From Halanaerobium polyolivorans (GTDB taxonomy: Bacteria; Bacillota; Halanaerobiia; Halanaerobiales; Halanaerobiaceae): a DNA stretch of 64,000 nt. Location of the stretch: assembly GCF_020711195.1 (NCBI RefSeq), contig NZ_JAJFAT010000005.1, positions 87,513 to 151,512 on the forward strand. Reading direction: 5' to 3'. Within the stretch, counting starts at the first letter, position 1. The number at the start of each line of letters is the position of its first letter. The notes beneath the pieces were generated by a model. It saw nothing but the letters and a program-made list of their open reading frames with translations, did no database searches and was not told the origin of the DNA. Both the position numbers and the translations under genes were made by a program. This document shows positions 46,463 through 54,844 of the stretch, piece after piece.

Positions 46463-47216
46463 TTGAAATCACTTCCTCTGCCAGTTTTCTATAGGCTTTA
46501 GCTCCCTTAGAATTACTGCTGTAGTCAAGAATTGTCTGGCCAAAGCTTGGAGCCTCACTTAATCTTACATTGCGGGGTATTATTGTTTTAAATAAAAGAT
46601 CAGAAAAATAGTCTTTCACTTCTTCAATTACCTGCTCAGAGAGATTAGTTCTAGCATCATACATCGTCATTAAAACTCCCTCAACTCTTAAATCAGGATT
46701 AAGATTCTTGCGGACTAGTTCAATGGTATTCATCAATTGACCTAAACCTTCTAATGCATAATACTCACACTGAATCGGTACCATTACACTATCTGCAGCT
46801 GTCAGAGCATTTAAAGTTAAAAGGCCTAATGAGGGAGGACAATCAATAATTATGTAATCATAATTATCAGATATTCCAGCTATAGATTTTTTTAGCCTGC
46901 TTTCTCGGGAGATGATGGAAACTAACTCTATTTCTGCTCCTGCAAGCTCTATATTTGCGGGAATTAAATCTAAATTTTTACTAGCTGATTTAACTACTGC
47001 TTTAGCAGCTGCTTCTGATTCTATGAGCAGATCATATATGGTATACTCTGCTTCAGATTTTTCTATACCTAAGCCACTGGTGGCATTTCCCTGAGGATCA
47101 ATATCTATTAGCAGCACTTTTAGTCCATTTTCAGCCAACCCAGCCCCAAGATTGACCGCTGTTGTGCTTTTGCCAACCCCACCTTTTTGGTTGACAATGG
47201 CTATTTTTTTACCCAT
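46455..47216 (-). CDS. parA: Chromosome partitioning ATPase ParA (Soj)
   Basis: A 253-residue ATPase that acts with ParB in origin segregation and, in Bacillus, modulates DnaA. The deviant Walker A is KGGVGKSTTAVNLGAGLA (about 11-28), Walker A' DIDPQGNATSGLG and the Walker B DYIIIDCPPSLGLLTLNAL; SLGLLTLN and VLMTMYDARTNLSEQV are family marks. It lies 12 bases after noc with an AAAGAGGTGGAATT site. The order noc-parA-parB is that of Firmicute origins. Confidence 0.97.
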   Translation of the reverse strand: MGKKIAIVNQKGGVGKSTTAVNLGAGLAENGLKVLLIDIDPQGNATSGLGIEKSEAEYTIYDLLIESEAAAKAVVKSASKNLDLIPANIELAGAEIELVSIISRESRLKKSIAGISDNYDYIIIDCPPSLGLLTLNALTAADSVMVPIQCEYYALEGLGQLMNTIELVRKNLNPDLRVEGVLMTMYDARTNLSEQVIEEVKDYFSDLLFKTIIPRNVRLSEAPSFGQTILDYSSNSKGAKAYRKLAEEVISSE

Positions 47217-47228
47217 AATTCCACCTCT

Positions 47229-48059
47229 TTAACTTTTTGATTTGCCGTTATTTTTTGCCAATTTGATCTTATATTCTATATAATCATCATTATAGTTATA
47301 ATTACGATCCATTTCGACTTCAATTCCAGAACTTTTAATTTCTTTAAGTGTTTTTTCTAATGAATTAGCAAATAATCTTAGATCATCAGAAAGGTGTTTA
47401 ATCTTTTTCTTGGCTTTCTTTTTTGGTTTTAGTGCAGACTCGATCAATTTTTCGCTTTCTCTTACTGTAAGTTCTTCAGCAGCAATCTTATTTAATATTT
47501 CTAGCTGAAGCTCAGCTGAATCCAGCTTTAGAAGGGCTCTACCGTGTCTTTCACTTAGATTTTTATCAATTAAAAGTTCCTGGATTTCATCATTTAGCTG
47601 AAGTAACCTCAGCTTATTAGCTATAGTTGACTGCCCTTTAGATAAGCGTTCTGCTAGTTCTTTTTGGCTTAAATCAAACTCTTCCAGCAATCTTTGATAA
47701 GCAGCAGCTTCTTCTAAAAAATTTAAATCTTTACGCTGAAGATTTTCAACTAAAGCAATTTCAGCCATTTCCTGATCAGCAAAGTTTTTAATTACAGCAG
47801 GTATTTTATCTTTACCCAACTTTTTAGCAGCTCTCAAACGTCTTTCGCCAGCTATTAGTTGATATTTATTATTTTTTTTACGTACAGTAATCGGCTGAAT
47901 TAAACCAAAATTATTTATTGAATCAGCCAATTCCTCAATTTCTGAATCCTTAAATTCTCGGCGGGGTTGAAAGGGATTAGCAGAAATGTCTGCAATATTA
48001 AGCTGAGTTATTTCTTCATTATTTCCTTTTATATCACTATTAAAAAAAGGAATTTTCAT
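47229..48059 (-). CDS. noc: Nucleoid occlusion protein Noc (ParB paralogue)
   Basis: A 276-residue ParB-family protein that, in Bacillus, binds NBS sites and tethers DNA to the membrane to block division over the nucleoid. The N-terminus MKIPFFNSDIKGNNEEITQLNIADI resembles the amphipathic targeting helix start of Noc. GERRLRAAKKLGK is the CTP motif and LSQKELAERLSKGQSTIANKLRLLQL the helix-turn-helix; the QSTIANKLRLLQL recognition helix is of the Noc kind (Lys where ParB has Met). A perfect NBS in the window supports it. AGGAGGT precedes the ATG. Confidence 0.87.
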   Translation of the reverse strand: MKIPFFNSDIKGNNEEITQLNIADISANPFQPRREFKDSEIEELADSINNFGLIQPITVRKKNNKYQLIAGERRLRAAKKLGKDKIPAVIKNFADQEMAEIALVENLQRKDLNFLEEAAAYQRLLEEFDLSQKELAERLSKGQSTIANKLRLLQLNDEIQELLIDKNLSERHGRALLKLDSAELQLEILNKIAAEELTVRESEKLIESALKPKKKAKKKIKHLSDDLRLFANSLEKTLKEIKSSGIEVEMDRNYNYNDDYIEYKIKLAKNNGKSKS

Positions 48060-48173
48060 AAATCCATACCTCCTGTCTACTAAGATATAGTTCTTTGAAT
48101 TTTTTAAAAATCCTTTTTAAATCAGATAATTAAATCATAATTAATTTTTATAGAAGAAAATTCTCTTTGTTTT

Positions 48174-48905
48174 TTAAAGTGGTCTTTTATTTGGAATACC
48201 TGCTCTTCTTGGATATTTTTCGTCGCTTTCTTTCAGCTTTTCTATAACTAGCAAATATCTTTCCGCCTCAAGGCCCGGCACATCAAGCTTTATACTTGTT
48301 TTGATTTGAGCATCTAAAAGATCTAATGCCTTTTCTGCAGCTTCAATCTCACTTTTATATTCAGGGCCTTTGTAGAAAAAGGCGCTTCCGCCAACTTTTA
48401 AAAAGGGAACTGCATATTCTAGTAAAATATTTAAAGAAGCAACAGCTCTTGAGCTTACATGATCAAAGCTAGCCCTCCAACCATCAACTCTGGCTAAGTC
48501 TTCAGCTCTACCATGAGTAGCTCTTATACCCTGTAGATCTAATTTGTAGCTTAATTGATTTAAAAAATTTATTTTTTTTGCTGATGAATCAAGCAGGTAA
48601 AAACTATCTCCAGGTAAAAATAATTTTAAAACTAAGCCCGGAAAACCAGCTCCAGTTCCAATATCCAGCCAGCGCTTCTTTTCTCTTAAATCTAAATGTT
48701 TCAAAATAACCAGTGAATCTAAAAAATGTTTTTTTATTACCTCTTCAGCTTTAGTAATAGAACTCAAATTATATTTTTTGTTTTCTTTTTTAAAAAAACA
48801 ATAATATTGCCAAAGCTGGTCTAGGTGCTGCTGACTATAATAAATATTTAGTTCTTTTAATCCTTTTTCAAGTTTATTTATAAAATCATCTTTATTTATC
48901 TCCAT
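48174..48905 (-). CDS. rsmG: 16S rRNA (guanine527-N7)-methyltransferase
   Basis: A 243-residue class I methyltransferase (GidB). Motifs [45 protein letters not shown] (SAM site, about 75-104) and the [23 protein letters not shown] segment are typical. The start is set at ATG 48905, with AAGGA 8 bases upstream; two further in-frame ATGs (48911, 48914) are possible. It overlaps the mnmG 3' end, the standard arrangement in this operon. Confidence 0.94.
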   Translation of the reverse strand: MEINKDDFINKLEKGLKELNIYYSQQHLDQLWQYYCFFKKENKKYNLSSITKAEEVIKKHFLDSLVILKHLDLREKKRWLDIGTGAGFPGLVLKLFLPGDSFYLLDSSAKKINFLNQLSYKLDLQGIRATHGRAEDLARVDGWRASFDHVSSRAVASLNILLEYAVPFLKVGGSAFFYKGPEYKSEIEAAEKALDLLDAQIKTSIKLDVPGLEAERYLLVIEKLKESDEKYPRRAGIPNKRPL

Positions 48906-50802
48906 TTTCATCATCCTTTTTAGAACGATTATATTGCTCTAAATAAATCATCAAGGCTGAAATATCAGCAGGAGAAACCCCCGAGATCCTTGAAGCCTGA
49001 CCGATTGAAAGGGGTCTTACCCGAGCTAATTTCTCTCTGGCTTCAAGCCTTAAATTTTCCAACTGACTGTAGTCTAGCTCTTCAGGTATTTTCTTTTCTT
49101 CCATTTTTCTAAACTGTTCAACCTGAGCCTGCTGTCTATCAATATATCCTTTATATTTTACCTGTATTTCTACCTGTTCAGCAACATCTTTAGTTATTTC
49201 TGGTAAATCAGGCGCAAAATAGCGAAGATCTTCATATGATAATTCTGGCCTTCTTAATAAAGCCTCTAAAGTAACTGGTTTGCTGAGATTTCCGCTTTCA
49301 AGTTCTTCTAATTTTTCTCTGACCTCTGCAGTTGGATTAACTTTATTATTTTCATCTCTTAAATAATCTAATGCTTTTTCTACTCCTTTAATTTTGCTTT
49401 GATAACTTTGATAACGCTTGTCATCAACAAGGCCAACCTCTCTACCAATAGGAGTTAAGCGCTGATCTGCATTATCCTGTCTTAATAGCAGGCGATATTC
49501 AGCTCTAGAAGTCATGATCCGATAAGGTTCTGGGGTGCCTTTAGTTACTAGGTCATCAATCAAAACACCTATATATGCTTCAGATCTTTTCAGAATCATT
49601 GGCTCTCTATTCTGAAGGCTTAAAGCAGCATTAATTCCGGCAACTATCCCCTGGCCTGCGGCCTCTTCATAACCGGAGCTACCATTTATTTGACCTGCTG
49701 TGTATAATCCTTTGATCTTTTTGAGTTCTAAATCAAGTTTTAGTTCTTCAGGATCAACACAGTCATATTCTATGGCATAACCGGGTCTCATTATTTCAAC
49801 CTCTTCTAAACCTGGAATACTTCTTGCCATTTCTATTTGTACATCATGAGGCAAACTGGTAGAAAGGCCCGAAATATAGTATTCATCTGTATGAGCACCT
49901 TCAGGTTCAATAAATAACTGATGTCTGCCTTTATCAGGAAAACGAACAACTTTATCCTCAATTGAAGGACAATAACGAGGTCCTACACCTTCAATAACAC
50001 CACTAAAGAGAGGGGTTCTCATCTTATTTTCATTAATAATTTGGTGAGTTTTTTCTGTAGTATAGGTTAAATAACACATTGCCTGTTCACCTTTTAAAGG
50101 CTCTGATTGAAAGGAAAAGCTTAATCCTTCTTCCCCTGGTTGGGGTTCCATTTTAGAAAAATCAAGAGAACGCTTACTGACTCTTGGAGGGGTGCCTGTT
50201 TTAAATCTCCTTAAAGAAATACCTTCTTCTTTAAGACTGCCTGATAATTTGTTTGCAGGATACTGCTGATTAGGACCAGCATTAAATTTAGCCTCTCCAA
50301 TAATAATTCTCCCTTTTAAAAAAGTTCCGGTGGTTAAAATAACTTTTTTAGCAGCAAAGAAAATCCCAGTTTTACTAATAATGCCCTTAATTTCTCCAGC
50401 TTCAACAACCAATTTCTCAGCTATCTGTTGTTTTAAATCTAAATTGTCCTGATTTTCTAAAATTCTTTTCATTCGCTGATGATAAGCCTGTTTATCAGAT
50501 TGACCCCTTAAACCATGGACTGCTGGTCCTTTGCTTGTGTTTAACATTCTAATTTGAATCATCGTTTCATCCATATTACGGGCCATTTCTCCCCCTAAAG
50601 CATCTATTTCTCGAACAATATGTGCTTTACCTGGTCCTCCCAATGATGGGTTACAGGGCATAAAGGCAACATGGTCTAAGTTTACTGTTAAGGTAAGTGT
50701 TTCAAAACCCATTCTTGCGGGAGCTAGAGAGGCTTCACAGCCAGCATGACCAGCCCCGATCACAATTACATCATATTCTTTTGGATATTTATGAAAATCC
50801 AT
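48892..50802 (-). CDS. mnmG: tRNA uridine-5-carboxymethylaminomethyl modification enzyme MnmG (GidA)
   Basis: A 636-residue FAD protein that with MnmE installs cmnm5U at tRNA wobble uridines. N-terminal FAD motif [23 protein letters not shown] (about 9-31), [23 protein letters not shown] (about 49-71), [17 protein letters not shown] segment, [10 protein letters not shown], and the C-terminal [27 protein letters not shown] tRNA-binding helices. The Cys in MPCNPS and later Cys are kept. It lies 31 bases after mnmE and overlaps rsmG. Confidence 0.97.
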   Translation of the reverse strand: MDFHKYPKEYDVIVIGAGHAGCEASLAPARMGFETLTLTVNLDHVAFMPCNPSLGGPGKAHIVREIDALGGEMARNMDETMIQIRMLNTSKGPAVHGLRGQSDKQAYHQRMKRILENQDNLDLKQQIAEKLVVEAGEIKGIISKTGIFFAAKKVILTTGTFLKGRIIIGEAKFNAGPNQQYPANKLSGSLKEEGISLRRFKTGTPPRVSKRSLDFSKMEPQPGEEGLSFSFQSEPLKGEQAMCYLTYTTEKTHQIINENKMRTPLFSGVIEGVGPRYCPSIEDKVVRFPDKGRHQLFIEPEGAHTDEYYISGLSTSLPHDVQIEMARSIPGLEEVEIMRPGYAIEYDCVDPEELKLDLELKKIKGLYTAGQINGSSGYEEAAGQGIVAGINAALSLQNREPMILKRSEAYIGVLIDDLVTKGTPEPYRIMTSRAEYRLLLRQDNADQRLTPIGREVGLVDDKRYQSYQSKIKGVEKALDYLRDENNKVNPTAEVREKLEELESGNLSKPVTLEALLRRPELSYEDLRYFAPDLPEITKDVAEQVEIQVKYKGYIDRQQAQVEQFRKMEEKKIPEELDYSQLENLRLEAREKLARVRPLSIGQASRISGVSPADISALMIYLEQYNRSKKDDENGDK

Positions 50803-50833
50803 TCTATCACCCTTCTAAAATTAATATCATTTA

Positions 50834-52228
50834 TTATTTTCCCAAACAAAAATCATTAAAAATCCTATCTATTATATCATCTGCTACCGTTTCTCCTGTG
50901 ATTTCTCCCAGAGCATTGAGGCAGTCTTTTAAATCAATTGTTAAAAAATCATAAGGCATAGATGTTTCACGTGAAACAATTACTCTTTCTATTGCCTTTT
51001 TAGCTTTAAGCAGGGCATTTTTGTGCCTACTTTTAGTTATAATCACATTGTCATCACCACTAAGCTCTTCATCTAATATCTCATTTAAAATTTTCTGCCT
51101 CAACTCTTCTAGACCTTCTTCCTCTAAAAGAGAAATCCAGAGCAAGCTGTGTTCTTTGAATTCGTGCTCTATTTTATTTTTATCTACCTGAGCAGGAAGA
51201 TCTGTTTTATTAACTATTACGATTAGTGGTTTTTCTTTAATTAATTTATAAATTTCTAAATCTTCTTCGGTTAAACCCTGACTTATATCAAGCATAAAAA
51301 GAACTAAATCTGCTTTTTCAGCTGATTTTCTAGTTCTTTCTACTCCTATTTTCTCTACTTTATCAGCTGTTTCCCTAATACCTGCTGTATCAATAATTTT
51401 AAGAGGAATGCCTTTTAAATTAACATATTCTTCAATCACATCTCTTGTAGTCCCTGGTATATCAGTAACAATAGCTCTTTTCTCTTCCAAAAAATAATTT
51501 AAAAGACTTGATTTTCCCACATTAGGCTTACCAACAATTACAGTTTTTAAGCCCTCTTTATATATTTTGCCCTGTCTGCTGCTGATTAATAATTTTTCTA
51601 TCTCTTCTTTAATATAGTTAAATTTATCATCTAAATTTTCTGGAGAAAAACCTTCTATTTCATCTTCAGGATAATCTATAGCAGCTTCAAGATGGGCGAG
51701 CACCTCAACAGCTACTTCTTTAATTTCATCTACTCTTTGAGATAATTTGCCGCTTAACTGCTCAACTGCAATATCTAAACTTTTTTCAGTCTTAGAGTTT
51801 ATAATATCTATAATGGCCTCTGCTTGGGCCAAATCAATCCTCCCATTGAGAAATGCTCGCTGTGAAAATTCACCAGGTTCTGCTAGTCTAGCTCCATTAG
51901 CTAAGACAAGTTCTAAAACCGCTCGTAAAGGCGTCATTCCTCCATGGCAGTCAAACTCTAATACATTCTCACCTGTAAAAGAACGTGGTTTTCTCATCAT
52001 AATAGCTACAACTTCATCAATTTTTTTCTCGGCTTCTGGATCATAAATAAATCCGTAATGGGCAGTATAACTTTCAGAGTCTTTGAGTTTTTTTCCCTGC
52101 TGTACAGATCTAAATATTTGATCTCCAATCTCATAAGCATCTGGCCCACTTATTCTAATTTTCCCTGTACCACCGGTACCAAATGGAGTTGCAATAGCAG
52201 CTATAGTATCTTCTCTTAAAATATCCAT
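50834..52228 (-). CDS. mnmE: tRNA modification GTPase MnmE (TrmE)
   Basis: A 464-residue GTPase, partner of MnmG. The N-terminal folate-binding domain begins EDTIAAIATPFGTGGTGKIRISGPDA; the G domain has GKPNVGKSSLLN (about 226-237), the K-loop DIPGTTRD (G2), DTAGIRET (G3) and NKTD (G4). It ends with the tRNA-modifying Cys motif DRIFNDFCLGK. A parS site lies near its 3' end within the coding sequence, coding for an ordinary part of the protein. A terminator hairpin separates it from jag upstream. Confidence 0.97.
   Translation of the reverse strand: MDILREDTIAAIATPFGTGGTGKIRISGPDAYEIGDQIFRSVQQGKKLKDSESYTAHYGFIYDPEAEKKIDEVVAIMMRKPRSFTGENVLEFDCHGGMTPLRAVLELVLANGARLAEPGEFSQRAFLNGRIDLAQAEAIIDIINSKTEKSLDIAVEQLSGKLSQRVDEIKEVAVEVLAHLEAAIDYPEDEIEGFSPENLDDKFNYIKEEIEKLLISSRQGKIYKEGLKTVIVGKPNVGKSSLLNYFLEEKRAIVTDIPGTTRDVIEEYVNLKGIPLKIIDTAGIRETADKVEKIGVERTRKSAEKADLVLFMLDISQGLTEEDLEIYKLIKEKPLIVIVNKTDLPAQVDKNKIEHEFKEHSLLWISLLEEEGLEELRQKILNEILDEELSGDDNVIITKSRHKNALLKAKKAIERVIVSRETSMPYDFLTIDLKDCLNALGEITGETVADDIIDRIFNDFCLGK
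50963..50978. promoter_or_regulatory. parS centromere site 2
   Basis: A second perfect TGTTTCACGTGAAACA, inside the 3' end of mnmE, 5.4 kb from the first site and about 4 kb left of dnaA. Confidence 0.95.
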
Positions 52229-52249
52229 TCTAAGACCTCCTAAAAATAT

Positions 52250-52279
52250 AACCCAGCAGAGAACTATCCCCGCTGGGTT
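52250..52279 (-). terminator. Terminator between jag and mnmE
   Basis: AACCCAGC-(14-base loop)-GCTGGGTT on the minus strand followed by ATATTTTTA; separates or attenuates jag from mnmE. Confidence 0.7.
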
Positions 52280-52298
52280 ATTATAAAAGTTGTTTTTT

Positions 52299-52934
52299 TT
52301 ATTTATCTAATGGTTCTATCATAACCTTGCGATAAGGCTCCTGCCCTTCACTATAGGATTTAACATTATTTTTTTCTTTAATTTTAATATGAATAATTCT
52401 TCTTTCATGAGGTGGCATTGGTTCTAAAACAACTTTTCTCTGTTTTCTTTCAGCCTTATCAGCTAGACGATCAGCCAATCTCTCTAAAGTTTGTCTTCGT
52501 CTATCTCTATAACCTTCTGCATCAACTAAAACTCTAAAATAATCATCAAGTTCTTTATTAATAAAAATTGAGGTTAAATACTGAATAGCATCTAAAGTTT
52601 CACCTCTATGTCCAATTACAAGCCCTAATTCTTTTTGGCCTTTTAAATTATATTGAACCTGTTCTTGATCGGTTTCTGACTCAATAACCTCAACTTCGAT
52701 TTCCAAATTTGCTTTTTCCAGTAGATTTTCTAAAAATATTTTACCTTCTTCAATTGGTTTAAATATTTTTTCCACTTCTACAACAGCATCTTTAGCTCCT
52801 ATTAAACCAAAGATACCTTTGCTTCCTTCATCAATAACCTTGATTTTAGCGTCATCTCTCTTTACACCAAGTTTAGAAAGTGCTTTTTCAACTGCATCAT
52901 CAACAGTTTTAGCTTTTATTTTTATATTTTTCAT
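52299..52934 (-). CDS. jag: RNA-binding protein Jag/KhpB (KH-R3H)
   Basis: A 211-residue protein: Jag-N domain (1-50; IKIKAKTVDDAVEKALSKLGVKRDDAKIKVIDEGSKGIFGLIG), a KH domain with GLVIGHRGETLDAIQYLTSI (about 103-122) and an R3H domain (PPHERRIIHIKIKE). It binds RNA with KhpA and affects cell envelope and elongation in Firmicutes. It starts 2 bases after yidC, the conserved order rnpA-yidD-yidC-jag. Confidence 0.95.
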   Translation of the reverse strand: MKNIKIKAKTVDDAVEKALSKLGVKRDDAKIKVIDEGSKGIFGLIGAKDAVVEVEKIFKPIEEGKIFLENLLEKANLEIEVEVIESETDQEQVQYNLKGQKELGLVIGHRGETLDAIQYLTSIFINKELDDYFRVLVDAEGYRDRRRQTLERLADRLADKAERKQRKVVLEPMPPHERRIIHIKIKEKNNVKSYSEGQEPYRKVMIEPLDK

Positions 52935-52936
52935 TT

Positions 52937-53587
52937 TTATTTGGCAGCCCCCTCAAATTTACTGGGTTCTTTAGATAAAAGATATTGTTGTCCTACTGTA
53001 AATAAGGTAGAAACAAACCAGTATACTAATACTCCGGCAGGTAATCTAAAACCAATAAAGACAATGAATAAAGGCATCATATACATCATCTTATTGCTCT
53101 TTTCTCCACCTCCGGATAATTTCTGAGTAATATGTGTCTGAGCAAACATTACAGCTGCATTTAATAATACTATTGCAATATCAGGTTCTGCAAGAGAACC
53201 CTGGGTAATGGTTCCAATCCAGAGAAACGCTTCATTAGCCATCTGATCTCCCAAAGCAAAAATAGTTCTGTAAAGTGGAATCAAGATAGCCATCTGAACA
53301 ATCATTGGAAAACATCCAGCAGCTGGATTAATTCCATGCTCTTTATAAAGCTTCATCATTTCTTCCTGCTGTTTTTCCTTATCATCTTCATATTTATTCT
53401 GAATCTTTTTCATTTCAGGCTGTACTTCCTGCATTTCTTTCATGGATCGAGTTTGTTTTGCAGTTAGTGGATAAAGAGCTAATTTAATTATAAGTGTAAA
53501 TATTACAATAGCCAGACCATAATTACCAACAAGTCCATAAATAAAATCTAATGCATAAGTCATTCCATTAATTAACCAATCAAACAT
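52937..53587 (-). CDS. yidC: Membrane protein insertase YidC
   Basis: A 216-residue short-form insertase with about five helices. LYGLVGNYGLAIVIFTLIIKLALYPLTAKQTRSMKEMQ contains the groove arginine region, followed by the cytoplasmic coiled coil QPEMKKIQNKYEDDKEKQQEEMMKLYKEHGINPAAGCFPMIVQMAILIPLYRTI. Unlike many Gram-positive YidC proteins it has no lipoprotein signal, and it also lacks the large periplasmic domain of Proteobacteria. It ends in a short non-basic tail (LSKEPSKFEGAAK). Confidence 0.95.
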   Translation of the reverse strand: MFDWLINGMTYALDFIYGLVGNYGLAIVIFTLIIKLALYPLTAKQTRSMKEMQEVQPEMKKIQNKYEDDKEKQQEEMMKLYKEHGINPAAGCFPMIVQMAILIPLYRTIFALGDQMANEAFLWIGTITQGSLAEPDIAIVLLNAAVMFAQTHITQKLSGGGEKSNKMMYMMPLFIVFIGFRLPAGVLVYWFVSTLFTVGQQYLLSKEPSKFEGAAK

Positions 53588-53601
53588 GTATTAATTTCCT
53601 C

Positions 53602-53811
53602 CTATTCTACCGGATCATATCCACCTGGGTGAAAAGGATGACAGCGCAAAATACGCTTTAATCCCATCCAAACTCCTTTTAAAGCTCCATATTTTTTAAT
53701 TGCCTCTTTGCTATACTCAGAACATGTTGGTCTGAAGCGGCAGCTTTTTGGAGTCCAGGGAGAAATAATCTTCTGGTAGATTGTAATAAAAAACAATAAT
53801 ATTTTTTTCAT
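53602..53811 (-). CDS. yidD: Membrane protein insertion efficiency factor YidD
   Basis: A 69-residue protein with the YidD signature: [57 protein letters not shown]. Three Cys and the HPFHPGG end are conserved. It helps YidC-mediated insertion. Start at ATG 53811 with AGGGTGA before it; a GTG at 53820 overlaps that site. It lies 14 bases before yidC. Confidence 0.95.
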   Translation of the reverse strand: MKKILLFFITIYQKIISPWTPKSCRFRPTCSEYSKEAIKKYGALKGVWMGLKRILRCHPFHPGGYDPVE

Positions 53812-53962
53812 AATTATCACCCTAATTTAAGTCCAGTCATAATCAGCCAGGCAGAGTTAAATATCTAAAAAATGAAAATTACTTAGAGCAGAGAATTTAA
53901 ATTTACTTGCATATTAATATTAGAATATTTAACCAAAAAAGCTAATCACAACTATGTAATGC

Positions 53963-54289
53963 TTAAAATAAATTAGCTTTTTTAAATAGCTTTTTTATAT
54001 CTCTTTTAAGTTCCTGATAATCAAGCTTGGCTGCTGGATTACGGGCAATAAATACTATGTCATAAGCTTTAAAATCTTTTTTTTCAAACTCTCTAATTAT
54101 TTCTCTCATTCTTCTTTTTAATTTATTTCTAACAACAGCATTACCAACTTTTTTTGAAACAGATAAACCGTATTTATTAAAATCTTTTTCCGGTGTTTGT
54201 AGTACATAAAGAACTAGGTTTCTACTTACATATGATTTACCATTATTATAAACTTTTTTGAATTCTTTATTCTTTTTTAAACTCTCCAC
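53963..54289 (-). CDS. rnpA: Ribonuclease P protein component
   Basis: A 108-residue basic protein that assists RNase P RNA in tRNA 5' maturation. The RNR motif VRNKLKRRMREIIREF (about 51-66) and SKKVGNAV are canonical. The start is GTG 54289, directly after the TAA of a 16-codon ORF; only GGGGG 7 bases upstream could serve as ribosome binding site. Normally rpmH precedes rnpA; it is absent here. A 152-base gap to yidD contains nothing I recognise. Confidence 0.95.
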   Translation of the reverse strand: MESLKKNKEFKKVYNNGKSYVSRNLVLYVLQTPEKDFNKYGLSVSKKVGNAVVRNKLKRRMREIIREFEKKDFKAYDIVFIARNPAAKLDYQELKRDIKKLFKKANLF

Positions 54290-54340
54290 TTAAAAACCCC
54301 CAGCTAAAACAAAACACAATAATAGCAGTTTATTTTTCAT
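54290..54340 (-). CDS. 16-codon ORF in place of rpmH, directly before rnpA
   Basis: ATG at 54340 opens MKNKLLLLCFVLAGGF, whose TAA abuts the rnpA GTG. The predicted transcription start (about 54343) is only a few bases before the ATG, so it would be translated as a nearly leaderless message. The peptide is hydrophobic and has no ribosomal-protein character. It may be a leader that couples translation into rnpA, or merely a chance frame; the exact junction with rnpA is the main reason to list it. Confidence 0.35.
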   Translation of the reverse strand: MKNKLLLLCFVLAGGF

Positions 54341-54349
54341 TCATTTAAA

Positions 54350-54378
54350 ATTATATGTTATTTAGATAATAGAGTCAA
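54350..54378 (-). promoter_or_regulatory. Promoter of rnpA operon
   Basis: On the minus strand TTGACT (54373-54378), 17 bases, TATAAT (54350-54355). A DnaA box lies 12 bases upstream of the -35 (54391-54399), so DnaA may influence this promoter. Confidence 0.8.
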
Positions 54379-54384
54379 GGAATT

Positions 54385-54775
54385 TAAAGTTTATCCACAA
54401 GATAATAACTAAAAAGTTCTGTTGATAATTTGTTGATAATCTGTTATTATTAATATGGTTAAAGAGCAAAAAAATTAATGATTACTAAATACTTAGTTAA
54501 AAGGCCTTTTTTCAGTTTGTGCATTATTTTATCAACAACTACTAATTTTCGATATTTTAAGCGGAAATTTCGCCTTTTATCCACAATTTTTTATTTTTTT
54601 ATCCACAATCTGTTGATAACTATAGCCCATTGTGGATATCTTTAGTTTTTTTATTAACATTTTTTAAAATAATTTTTTTGAAAAATAAAGTTATTTACTG
54701 AATTGACAGTTGATTTACTTTAATTTTTGCTGTGGATAAGTTTCGTAGTTGTCCACATTTTTGTGTATAAGTGCT
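54385..54775. other. oriC, upstream half (DnaA-box cluster before dnaA)
   Basis: This 555-base gap before dnaA has no gene. It carries perfect TTATCCACA boxes at 54391-54399, 54577-54585 and 54599-54607 (plus) and 54731-54739 (minus), plus relaxed ones: TGTTGATAA at 54420-54428, 54431-54439 and 54611-54619, TTATCAACA at 54529-54537, TGTGGATAT at 54631-54639, TTGTCCACA at 54749-54757 and TGTGTATAA at 54762-54770. The rest is very AT-rich. It is one half of a bipartite Bacillus-like origin; the unwinding signals are in the dnaA-dnaN gap. Confidence 0.9.
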
Positions 54776-54781
54776 TATTTA

Positions 54782-54799
54782 ACCCCCGTTTTAGGGGGT
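54782..54799 (+). promoter_or_regulatory. Hairpin in the dnaA leader
   Basis: ACCCCC-GTTTTA-GGGGGT, the only GC-rich stretch in this region, 46 bases before the dnaA ATG. It may be an attenuator or mRNA-stability element; only a weak T run follows. Confidence 0.5.
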
Positions 54800-54844
54800 G
54801 AATTTTACTTAAGATTAATTTTTAAGAATTACAGGAGGTATTTT

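Noticed and set aside
54703..54740. TTGACA at 54703 as dnaA promoter
   Set aside because: No acceptable -10 sequence at 16-18 bases; left unannotated.
54749..54844. N-terminal extension of dnaA
   Set aside because: The open frame upstream covers DnaA boxes and the leader hairpin; a strong ribosome binding site precedes ATG 54845, where the conserved protein begins.
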